NCBI GenBank assembly: GCA_017998095.1
Contig: JAGODU010000035.1
Span: forward strand, 1-30,002
Length of the DNA: 30,002 nt
Origin: Prolixibacteraceae bacterium
GTDB taxonomy: Bacteria > Bacteroidota > Bacteroidia > Bacteroidales > Prolixibacteraceae
Direction: 5' to 3'
Positions 23,990 to 30,002 of the stretch are shown here, in pieces. Each line of letters begins with the position of its first letter. Within the stretch, counting starts at the first letter, position 1. A model generated the notes under the pieces. The model worked only from the letters and a program-made list of their open reading frames with translations. It did not search any database and had not been told where the DNA came from. A program made the position numbers and the translations under genes.

Positions 23990-25015
23990 ATGAAAATCTT
24001 ATTGGTCGCAAACTACAAGGGAAATGTTGGAGGTATTTCCGGTGTTGTCTTTAATACATGGGTACATCTGAATAATGATGGTTTTAATGCAGAAATATTT
24101 AATACGAAAAGAAGTCCTGCTGCCAGGTTGTTTTTGTTTTTGCCTTTATTAAAAAAGGTTAAAAAATTTGATATTATTCATATCCATGGGTGTTCGTATC
24201 TTGGTTTTTTCCCAATCTTGGTAGGCATCATTGCCAGTAAATGTTTTTATAAAAGAAAAGTCGTTGTCTCATACCATGGTGGAGGGGCAGAATTATTCTT
24301 AAGAAGATATAATAACATAATTATCAATATACTTCAGAAAGCAGATTGTGTAACCGTAATGTCGGGTTTTTTGCAGGATATATTTAAAACATATGGACTT
24401 AATACTACTATTTTGCCTAATATCTTTGATGTACCCGAAAATATTAACATAAAAGTAGATTTTAACACGCCGAGATTAGTTTCTGTAAGATCCTTAAGCA
24501 AGCTTTATAATATAATTGATATAATTAAAGCATTCGAAATGTTAATCGGAACATACAACAATGCTGAGTTGAAAATAATCGGAAGTGGAAAAGATATCGA
24601 TTACCTCAAAACATTTTGTAATGAAAGAAATCTCAATAATGTTGAGTTCGTTGGATTTGTCCCGAATAGAGAAATCGGTCTTGCATTAAAGGGATCTAAT
24701 GTTTTTATATCTGTACCCAGTGTTGACAATCAACCGCTCTCAATTCTTGAGGCATTTGCATTTGGGATTCCTGTTATTGCCACTGATGTTGGAGGTATTC
24801 CATATATGATAGAGGATAGTTTTAACGGCCTTTTAGTCAAAGTGAATTGTCCGGATCAAATCTGTGAAAAGGTTAAATGGATTATGGAAAATCCGGATAA
24901 AGCGGGAGCTTTAGTTGATAATGCGAAAAAGGAATTGACAAAATACAGTTGGGATTCTATCAAAATCAAGCTATTACGTATCTATAAAGATAAGGATGTA
25001 AGAAATTACGAATAA
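23990..25015 (+). CDS. Glycosyltransferase family 4 (GT-B)
   Basis: GT4 enzyme of 341 aa. The N-terminal 'MKILLVANYKGNVGGISGVV' has the glycine-rich donor/acceptor loop. Then come 'IIHIHGCSYLGFFPIL', 'VVSYHGGGAELFLRRY' and 'CVTVMSGFLQDIF'. The C-terminal domain has 'LVSVRSLSKLYNIIDIIKAF', 'LKIIGSGKD', 'VEFVGFVPNREI', and the donor-binding 'NQPLSILEAFAFGIPVIATD' followed by 'VGGIPYMIED'. The start is ATG 23990; the frame is open from a TTG at 23966, but that would precede the usual family N-terminus. Confidence 0.93.
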   Translation: MKILLVANYKGNVGGISGVVFNTWVHLNNDGFNAEIFNTKRSPAARLFLFLPLLKKVKKFDIIHIHGCSYLGFFPILVGIIASKCFYKRKVVVSYHGGGAELFLRRYNNIIINILQKADCVTVMSGFLQDIFKTYGLNTTILPNIFDVPENINIKVDFNTPRLVSVRSLSKLYNIIDIIKAFEMLIGTYNNAELKIIGSGKDIDYLKTFCNERNLNNVEFVGFVPNREIGLALKGSNVFISVPSVDNQPLSILEAFAFGIPVIATDVGGIPYMIEDSFNGLLVKVNCPDQICEKVKWIMENPDKAGALVDNAKKELTKYSWDSIKIKLLRIYKDKDVRNYE

Positions 25016-25047
25016 CTTTTAGAATATCAGGAAACCGTGGATTTTCT

Positions 25048-26421
25048 TTGTTGAATTATTCTCCTGAAAATATTTTGTTCTTTAAAACAAATAAATGCGT
25101 GAGTTTATATAAAAATATATTTGTCAGATCATTACTGCCCATTGCAGACAGGCTGATGAAGACGGAGTTTTCGCAGAGCTTGAATATGATTTTTGAAATG
25201 AATTCATGGTCCAGCGGCGAAATTGAACAATGGCAAAACATTAAGCTTCAGAACTTGGTTAAGCATGCATATGAAAATACATCATATTACCGGAACCTGT
25301 TTGATCGTATGAAATTCCGGCCTGAAGATGTCCGTACTAAATCAGATTTATCAGCTTTGCCCATATTGAAAAAGAAAGATATCCTGCAAAATCCTGACGA
25401 TTTTATCCCGAGAAATATTAATAGGATTAAATATATAAATGCTGCAACCGGTGGTACAAGTGGTGACCCGCTTCAGTTTTTACTGGATTACAGATCTAAA
25501 TCTTTTGGAACAGCTTGTAGTGTTTATTACTGGAATAAATTTGGCTATAAATATGGGCAGAAATATATCGCTCTGGGGAGTTCTTCCCTGAGCATCAATA
25601 ATAAAATATCTTTGAAGAAAAGGATTTATAATAATCTCAGAGGCCGCATTTCTCTTAACGGTATAGGTCTTACGGATGAAGTACTAAACGAATATGTTTC
25701 TTTAATAAAAAGGGAAAAAATACATTTTATCTATGGTTATGCTTCTTCAATTTTTCTTCTTGCGGAATTTGTTATAATAAAAAGCATTAAAATCAACCAG
25801 ATAAAAGCTTGTTTTACAACATCGGAGGTTTTGACTGATTACTACCGGACTGTGATCAAGTCTGCTTTTAATTGTGATATTCTCGATTGTTATGGGGCAA
25901 GTGATGGCGGCGTTACAGCATTTGAGATCAAAGCGAATCTCTATCGTGTAGGTTATAATTGCATTGTTGAAGTACATGAATCATACGCTGAGAATACAGG
26001 TAAAATTCTTTGTACTGATTTATTCAATTATGCAATGCCATTTATCAGATATGAATTAGGTGATGAAATCAGGTTGGCTCCATCATCCGAAGGTGATGGG
26101 TATAATGGTCAGATAATTAGCGAAATATTCGGCAGAACTTCAGATGTTTTCCGGTTGGGCAATGGTAGAGTGTTGACTGGACCCGGATTTACAGTACTTT
26201 TTAAGGATATAAATGTTAAAGCTTATCATATTGAATTAACTGGGCCACTCGAAATCTCAGTTGAAATAATAAAAAAGAATTCATTTAACACAAAAGATGA
26301 GAATACAATTGTTTCAACCTTTAAAAAGCATGCTGGACATGATTGTAATATTATTCTAAAATTCGTTGATAGTATAGAATATTCCGGGAGTGGGAAATCC
26401 AGATTTTTCTATTCAGGTTGA
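25048..26421 (+). CDS. CapK/PaaK-like adenylate-forming enzyme, copy 2
   Basis: Second CapK-like protein (457 aa with a TTG start at 25048). The N-terminal helices 'LQNLVKHAYENTSYYRNLFD' and 'LSALPILKKKDILQNPDDF' are typical of the family. The phosphate loop is 'ATGGTSGDP' (133-141) and the adenylate motif 'DCYGASDGGVTAFE' (about 280-293). The C-terminal Lys is in 'SGSGKSRFFYS'. Compared with copy 1, Asp replaces the usual Glu in the YGxxE motif (Asp286), and the Cys-rich insert is missing, so substrate or activity may differ. The first ATG (25156) would remove 36 residues that look like the normal family N-terminus. It stands before the deacetylase-like gene. Confidence 0.83.
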   Translation: MLNYSPENILFFKTNKCVSLYKNIFVRSLLPIADRLMKTEFSQSLNMIFEMNSWSSGEIEQWQNIKLQNLVKHAYENTSYYRNLFDRMKFRPEDVRTKSDLSALPILKKKDILQNPDDFIPRNINRIKYINAATGGTSGDPLQFLLDYRSKSFGTACSVYYWNKFGYKYGQKYIALGSSSLSINNKISLKKRIYNNLRGRISLNGIGLTDEVLNEYVSLIKREKIHFIYGYASSIFLLAEFVIIKSIKINQIKACFTTSEVLTDYYRTVIKSAFNCDILDCYGASDGGVTAFEIKANLYRVGYNCIVEVHESYAENTGKILCTDLFNYAMPFIRYELGDEIRLAPSSEGDGYNGQIISEIFGRTSDVFRLGNGRVLTGPGFTVLFKDINVKAYHIELTGPLEISVEIIKKNSFNTKDENTIVSTFKKHAGHDCNIILKFVDSIEYSGSGKSRFFYSG

Positions 26422-26502
26422 AAACAATCATTTAAATCTCCAAATTTCATTTTGAATATCTTTTAATAATAATAACTACCAGGTAGCTAATTTTAAGTGA
26501 CA

Positions 26503-27348
26503 ATGAATATTTTGAATATTGATGAATTAATCATCAAAATGAATTCCAGCTATGTCTGGGATGAAGAACCTGTGTTTTGTTTTACATCAGATGTTGACTG
26601 GGCATCAGAAGAAGTTCTAAAGGAGTATTTCTCTGTAATAAACGGTTACAAGATTCGACCTACATTATTCGTAACACATTCTTCTTCAGTGATTGAAGAG
26701 AACTTTATGGCTAACCGGATTGATAGGGGGATTCATCCTAATTTTATGGCTGGTAGTTCACATGGTGAAACTTATAAAGAAGTAATTGAAACATGTATCA
26801 GGTTTGCTCCGGAATCATTTGGATTCAGAAGTCACAGAGCATATGATGTAACCGATATTACTCACTTGTTGCAAGAACATTATGGTTATAAATATGTTTC
26901 AAACCAGATTACAGTGCTTCAGCAGTTTGTAAGGCCGATTCTGCACGAATCGGGTCTGATTAATTTTCCTGTCTTTTTTGAAGATGGCACACATCTCTAC
27001 AACAGATTGGATTTGAGATTTGAGAAGTACCTGTCTCTGTTTGAAAGTCCCGGACTGAAAATTATTAGTTTCCATCCGATGAATTTTGTTTTTAATTCCC
27101 CTACCATGAAATTTATGAGGACAATTAAAGACTCTTTATCAAGGAAGGAATACAACAGTATTTCTAAGAAGACGATTGATAAACTCAAAAACAGGGAAGA
27201 TGGAATTGGAAAGACAGTGATCGACATAATCAATTATGTCCTGAGAAAAGGTTTTAAGGTGATGTCAATGAATGAAATGTATAATTTGATAAATATTCAA
27301 GAGCATGAGAATGTTAGAAACAGACAGGCTTTTGTTAAAACCTGTTGA
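26503..27348 (+). CDS. Polysaccharide deacetylase-like protein (WbmS/NodB-type)
   Basis: Protein of 281 aa that looks like a divergent NodB-fold deacetylase, closest in my recollection to the WbmS group of O-antigen loci. Motif 1 is 'CFTSDVDWASE' with Asp30 and Asp32. The metal-histidine region is 'GIHPNFMAGSSHGE' in place of the common HxxxH. Arg/His positions follow in 'FGFRSHRAYDV', and the C-terminal histidine in 'IISFHPMNF'. There is no signal peptide, so it would act in the cytoplasm on a nucleotide sugar or lipid-linked sugar, not on the mature polymer. The start is ATG 26503; a GTG two codons upstream is possible. It overlaps the GNAT gene by up to 44 bases. Confidence 0.78.
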   Translation: MNILNIDELIIKMNSSYVWDEEPVFCFTSDVDWASEEVLKEYFSVINGYKIRPTLFVTHSSSVIEENFMANRIDRGIHPNFMAGSSHGETYKEVIETCIRFAPESFGFRSHRAYDVTDITHLLQEHYGYKYVSNQITVLQQFVRPILHESGLINFPVFFEDGTHLYNRLDLRFEKYLSLFESPGLKIISFHPMNFVFNSPTMKFMRTIKDSLSRKEYNSISKKTIDKLKNREDGIGKTVIDIINYVLRKGFKVMSMNEMYNLINIQEHENVRNRQAFVKTC

Positions 27349-27883
27349 GGAATCAGAATTGGGCAGCTTGCTTGAGATGCAATGGAGTCAGGAACTTATG
27401 AAATACATGATTTTCAAGCCTTTATCACTCGAGAATCAGAAGGATTGGTTTAAGTCATTAGGTAAGGAAAACCTTGCATTCTCTGTCTATCTGAAAAATG
27501 TTGCCCGACATGAATTAATCGGATTGGCAACATTAAATCATATTGACCGTCTCCATCAGAGAGCTTCATGGGGGATGAAATTAAAACCTGATTTGCAGAG
27601 TAAAGGAATTGGTTTTGAAGCCTCCCTTATAATAATAGATTTTGCATTTTCTCATCTCAATTTAGTAAAAATACATGCCGATGTAATAGTTGGAAACGAT
27701 TTTAGCAGAAAACTTGCTGAAAAAGTAGGTACCCGGGAGGAGGGATTACTGCTTAGCCATTATTATCAAAACGGAAAATTCAGGGATGTGGTCTTATATG
27801 GTATTTTAAAAGAAGAATTCTATTCAAAGAATCGTATGGCACTTATTAATCTAGGATTATCTACCAACGCGGATCCGGTTTAA
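27305..27883 (+). CDS. GNAT-family N-acetyltransferase (RimJ/RimL type)
   Basis: Acetyl-CoA transferase of 192 aa. The N-terminal 'MLETDRLLLKPVEESELGSL' is classic for the RimJ/RimL and PseH branch. 'ARHELIGLATLNHIDRLHQR' forms the central strands, and the CoA-binding loop is 'LQSKGIGFEASLIIIDFAF'. 'NDFSRKLAEKVGTREEGLL' closes the fold. The start is ATG 27305 or 27311 (two residues shorter, slightly more family-like). Both lie within the deacetylase gene, so the two products are probably made together. In this setting it may acylate an amino sugar, as PseH does in pseudaminic acid synthesis, but protein or antibiotic substrates cannot be ruled out. Confidence 0.85.
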   Translation: MRMLETDRLLLKPVEESELGSLLEMQWSQELMKYMIFKPLSLENQKDWFKSLGKENLAFSVYLKNVARHELIGLATLNHIDRLHQRASWGMKLKPDLQSKGIGFEASLIIIDFAFSHLNLVKIHADVIVGNDFSRKLAEKVGTREEGLLLSHYYQNGKFRDVVLYGILKEEFYSKNRMALINLGLSTNADPV

Positions 27884-27942
27884 AGTTGTCCTTGGCAAGT
27901 AACAGGCAGAACAAATAGAGAATCTTTGAATTAAATACAGTT

Positions 27943-29031
27943 ATGAGAGTTTTATTCCATTTAGGGCATCCTGCACATTATCACATGTATAAAATTGTAA
28001 TTAAGAACCTTATCGGGTTAGGTCATTTTGTAAAAATTACAATAAACACAAAGGATATTCTGGAGCAGCTACTCTTAGCCGACGGGATTGACTATGAAAA
28101 TATTCTGCCAAAACGCAGACGCAAAAACACAAAGTTTCAAGCCTTCATAACTTTCTTGAAAAAGGATTTTAAACTATTCAATATCCAGTTATCAGGCAGA
28201 TATGACATGTTTGTTGGAACTGAGCCCGCCTTATCACATGTCGGTTGGTTATTCAGGAAACCAGTTCTCCTTATGGTGGAAGATGACGCAATCTTGATAC
28301 CGGAAGCTGTTCGACTATCATTCCCGTTTGCGAAATATATTGTTTCACCTGTTACATGTGATCTGGGGAGATGGCAATTCAAAAAAATTGAATACAATGG
28401 GTATCAAAAATTGGCTTATCTGCATCCCCGATATTTTGTTCCTGATTTAAAAATTGTCAGAAATGTTATACCTGAGAATGAAAGATACTTTATTATTAGA
28501 TTATCAGCTTTGTCTGCATATCATGACATTGGCAATGCCGGGCTTACCGACAATATTGTCAAGGAGCTTGTTTCAATTTTATGCACAAGAGGACGAGTAT
28601 TGATAAGTTCAGAGAGGAAATTATCCGATGAATTATTGAAATATTGCCTTAAGATAAATATTACTGATATCCACCATTTTCTTTCTTACTCGGATTTATT
28701 AATTGCTGACAGTCATAGCATGTGTGTGGAAGCTGCAATGTTGGGTACTCCGTCTTTAAGGTTTAGTGATTATGCTGGACGGGTTGGAATTTTGGAGGAA
28801 CTTGAAAATAAGTATGGATTAACTTATGGGATACCAGTATCCCAGCAGAACAGACTGGTTGAGAAGGTAAAGGATTTGTTAAATACCCCTTTTTTAAAAC
28901 AAAAATGGCTTGTAAAAAGGGAGAAAATGCTAAATGACAAGATAGATGTGACGGCTTTTTGGACATGGTTAATTAATCAATATCCCAGATCGATAGAAGA
29001 TTTAAAGGAAAAAGACTGTGATGACACATGA
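27943..29031 (+). CDS. DUF354 family protein, GT-B-like
   Basis: Protein of 362 aa. The opening 'MRVLFHLGHPAHYHMYKIVI' with the HPAH motif is characteristic of the DUF354 family. Then come 'GHFVKITINTKDILEQLL', 'YDMFVGTEPALSHVGWLF', and late 'IADSHSMCVEAAMLGTPSLRF', a GT-B-like donor site. The family is found in polysaccharide and archaeal glycan loci and is probably a glycosyltransferase or UDP-sugar-processing enzyme; no activity is known to me. It is the last gene of the locus. The intrinsic terminator follows 155 bases downstream. Confidence 0.85.
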   Translation: MRVLFHLGHPAHYHMYKIVIKNLIGLGHFVKITINTKDILEQLLLADGIDYENILPKRRRKNTKFQAFITFLKKDFKLFNIQLSGRYDMFVGTEPALSHVGWLFRKPVLLMVEDDAILIPEAVRLSFPFAKYIVSPVTCDLGRWQFKKIEYNGYQKLAYLHPRYFVPDLKIVRNVIPENERYFIIRLSALSAYHDIGNAGLTDNIVKELVSILCTRGRVLISSERKLSDELLKYCLKINITDIHHFLSYSDLLIADSHSMCVEAAMLGTPSLRFSDYAGRVGILEELENKYGLTYGIPVSQQNRLVEKVKDLLNTPFLKQKWLVKREKMLNDKIDVTAFWTWLINQYPRSIEDLKEKDCDDT

Positions 29032-29186
29032 TTATTAATAAGTTTGGTCTTGTCTAGTCATTAATTTTTTATACAAATGTTAAAATTGATACAACAGCAT
29101 AAGATATCTATTACACTTAAGTGAGGATAATAAATGAGTTGAAATTGCTTTAAATTTTATAATAAATTTTTTCAATGCTATTATTA

Positions 29187-29229
29187 GAAACCGGCAGGAC
29201 GATTTATGTCCCTGCCGGTTTCTTTTTTT
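29187..29229 (+). terminator. Strong rho-independent terminator
   Basis: GAAACCGGCAGG (29187-29198) pairs perfectly over 12 bases with CCTGCCGGTTTC (29211-29222) around a 12-base loop, and seven T follow. It ends the polysaccharide transcription unit and is the only such structure I found in the window. Confidence 0.93.
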
Positions 29230-29351
29230 ACAACCTTTCACATCGCTTATCATAACACAAAAACAGACAATATTAACAGTACATGACCGTTATATTTAAC
29301 CATATAAAAGATAGCCTATAGTGTAAAAATTGACCCGGAAATTATTTTCTG

Positions 29352-29373
29352 CCTCGTAGCCCAACTTACGAGG
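29352..29373 (+). promoter_or_regulatory. Hairpin in the leader of the last gene
   Basis: CCTCGTA and TACGAGG form a perfect 7-base stem around an 8-base loop, followed by TTTATTATT. It ends 33 bases before the ATG at 29407. It could be a weak terminator or an mRNA leader structure affecting translation or stability; the sequence does not decide. Confidence 0.5.
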
Positions 29374-29406
29374 TTTATTATTAAAGGCAATCTAGAGAAA
29401 CCTGAC

Positions 29407-30002
29407 ATGAGAGTATCAATAGTTAACTCATTAGGAGTTGCTTTTATTAAAAAAGCAACTAAAATTCTAATTTATATCTTATTCAGTTTTGTTTTCTTAA
29501 GCAAATCCTTCGGCCAAGCTCCAGGTTGGTATGTTGGGCCATCAGTTACTGCAACCGGACCATTTTCTATTACATGTAACTATGGCATAAACATGCAAGG
29601 AACAATTTACATAGTCGCATATGAAAATAATCAAACTATTGCGTTTACCGGTGCTGAAATCAAGTTAAGGGCTGAGTCAGGTATAAATCCTCCAAGAATT
29701 GCAACTTTTATAATTCCTGTTAATGCAGGTAATGTAAATACAGCCCTTCAAACAGTTATTAGTGGATTAAAGGCGAATACCTACCATACTGTATATTTTG
29801 CAGCTGAGAGTAGCTCGGGTGTACTTCAACCGTTAGCAACCAGGTTGGCAGCAACTACATGGCCATGTCCGCCCATATACGTCCTAACCGGTTTTCCAAT
29901 CCCTTCAGTCTGTGTTAATAAAGGCCAGCTCGCGATTTTCACGATTGAATTACCTGATACCGACCCGCTGACACCCGGGAAACAGACAGATGTAAACAAA
30001 AC
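29407..30002 (+). CDS. Secreted protein of unknown function, N-terminal part
   Basis: An open frame of at least 198 codons starts at ATG 29407 and leaves the window with no stop. Residues 1 to about 37 form a Sec signal peptide: two lysines (15-16) before a hydrophobic stretch 'ILIYILFSFVFL', ending near 'SFGQA'. The mature part is rich in Thr, Ala, Asn and Gly with strand-like segments ('GTIYIVAYENNQTIAFTG', 'NTYHTVYFAAESSSG'), which suggests an immunoglobulin-like or fibronectin-type surface protein. I recognise no specific family. Separation from the polysaccharide genes by a strong terminator shows it is a different transcription unit. It may be a large surface protein of the type common in Bacteroidota. 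Confidence 0.75.
   Translation, partial: MRVSIVNSLGVAFIKKATKILIYILFSFVFLSKSFGQAPGWYVGPSVTATGPFSITCNYGINMQGTIYIVAYENNQTIAFTGAEIKLRAESGINPPRIATFIIPVNAGNVNTALQTVISGLKANTYHTVYFAAESSSGVLQPLATRLAATTWPCPPIYVLTGFPIPSVCVNKGQLAIFTIELPDTDPLTPGKQTDVNK

Larger units (their letters stand above)
29032..29406. other. Intergenic region at the end of the locus
   Basis: 375 bases without a gene. It holds the strong terminator at 29187-29229 and a second small hairpin at 29352-29373 close to the next start codon. Between them I see AT-rich sequence in which the promoter of the next gene should lie, but no clear TAnnTTTG element. Confidence 0.7.

Noticed and set aside
29016..29035. TGATGACACATGA at the end of the DUF354 gene as a fourth copy of the inverted-repeat element.
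   Set aside because: Only about nine bases match the left arm and there is no mirrored right arm nearby.

Overview
The window is a single, co-directional (+ strand) polysaccharide biosynthesis and export locus of about 29 kb, followed by the start of an unrelated secreted-protein gene. The organism is very probably a member of the Bacteroidota. The evidence is the short Wza-type lipoprotein with a C-terminal hydrophobic helix, the fused Wzz/BY-kinase, AT-rich DNA, almost no Shine-Dalgarno signals, and several TTG/GTG starts. The species cannot be named from the sequence.

Layout. (1) 48-3338: export pair, an outer-membrane polysaccharide export lipoprotein (Wza-like) and a co-polymerase/tyrosine kinase (Wzc-like) with a 17-tyrosine tail. 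(2) 3399-7761: a sugar-nucleotide cassette of glucose-1-phosphate cytidylyltransferase (rfbF), CDP-glucose 4,6-dehydratase (rfbG), a 3,5-epimerase-type cupin, a DegT-family aminotransferase with its PLP lysine, and a left-handed beta-helix acyltransferase. It plausibly makes a CDP-activated, acylated 4-amino-4,6-dideoxyhexose. Its DNA looks less AT-rich than the rest, and it alone carries two families of short intergenic repeats. (3) 7763-12153: GT4 glycosyltransferase, flippase (Wzx) and O-antigen-type polymerase (Wzy). (4) 12179-22996: sugar-transfer-associated ATP-grasp enzyme, SAM methyltransferase, polyprenyl-phosphate glycosyltransferase-like GT2, GT4, a frameshifted FkbM methyltransferase, an LPG-synthase-TM/flippase-like protein, a GT39-like GT-C enzyme, a second GT2, a CapK/PaaK-like adenylate-forming enzyme and another GT-B enzyme. 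(5) 23276-29031: serine-acetyltransferase-like enzyme, GT4, second CapK-like enzyme, WbmS/NodB-like deacetylase, GNAT acetyltransferase, and a DUF354 GT-B-like protein. (6) A strong intrinsic terminator (29187-29229) closes the locus. A secreted-protein gene then starts at 29407 and runs off the window.

Working together: lipid-linked repeat units would be built in the cytoplasm by the GT4/GT2 enzymes, flipped by Wzx, polymerised by Wzy under Wzc control and exported through Wza. No initiating phosphoglycosyltransferase (WbaP/PglC/WecA type) is in the window. Tailoring capacity is unusually rich: two methyltransferases, three acyltransferases, one deacetylase, two CapK-like enzymes and one ATP-grasp. 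A possible Und-P-sugar module (GT2 + flippase-like + GT-C) may add periplasmic branches.

The most interesting points are the CDP-linked amino-sugar pathway, the G7-tract frameshift in the FkbM gene (phase variation or sequencing error), the repeats confined to the sugar cassette (one supplies the stop codon of the epimerase gene, another codes inside rfbG), and the paired adenylate-forming enzymes.
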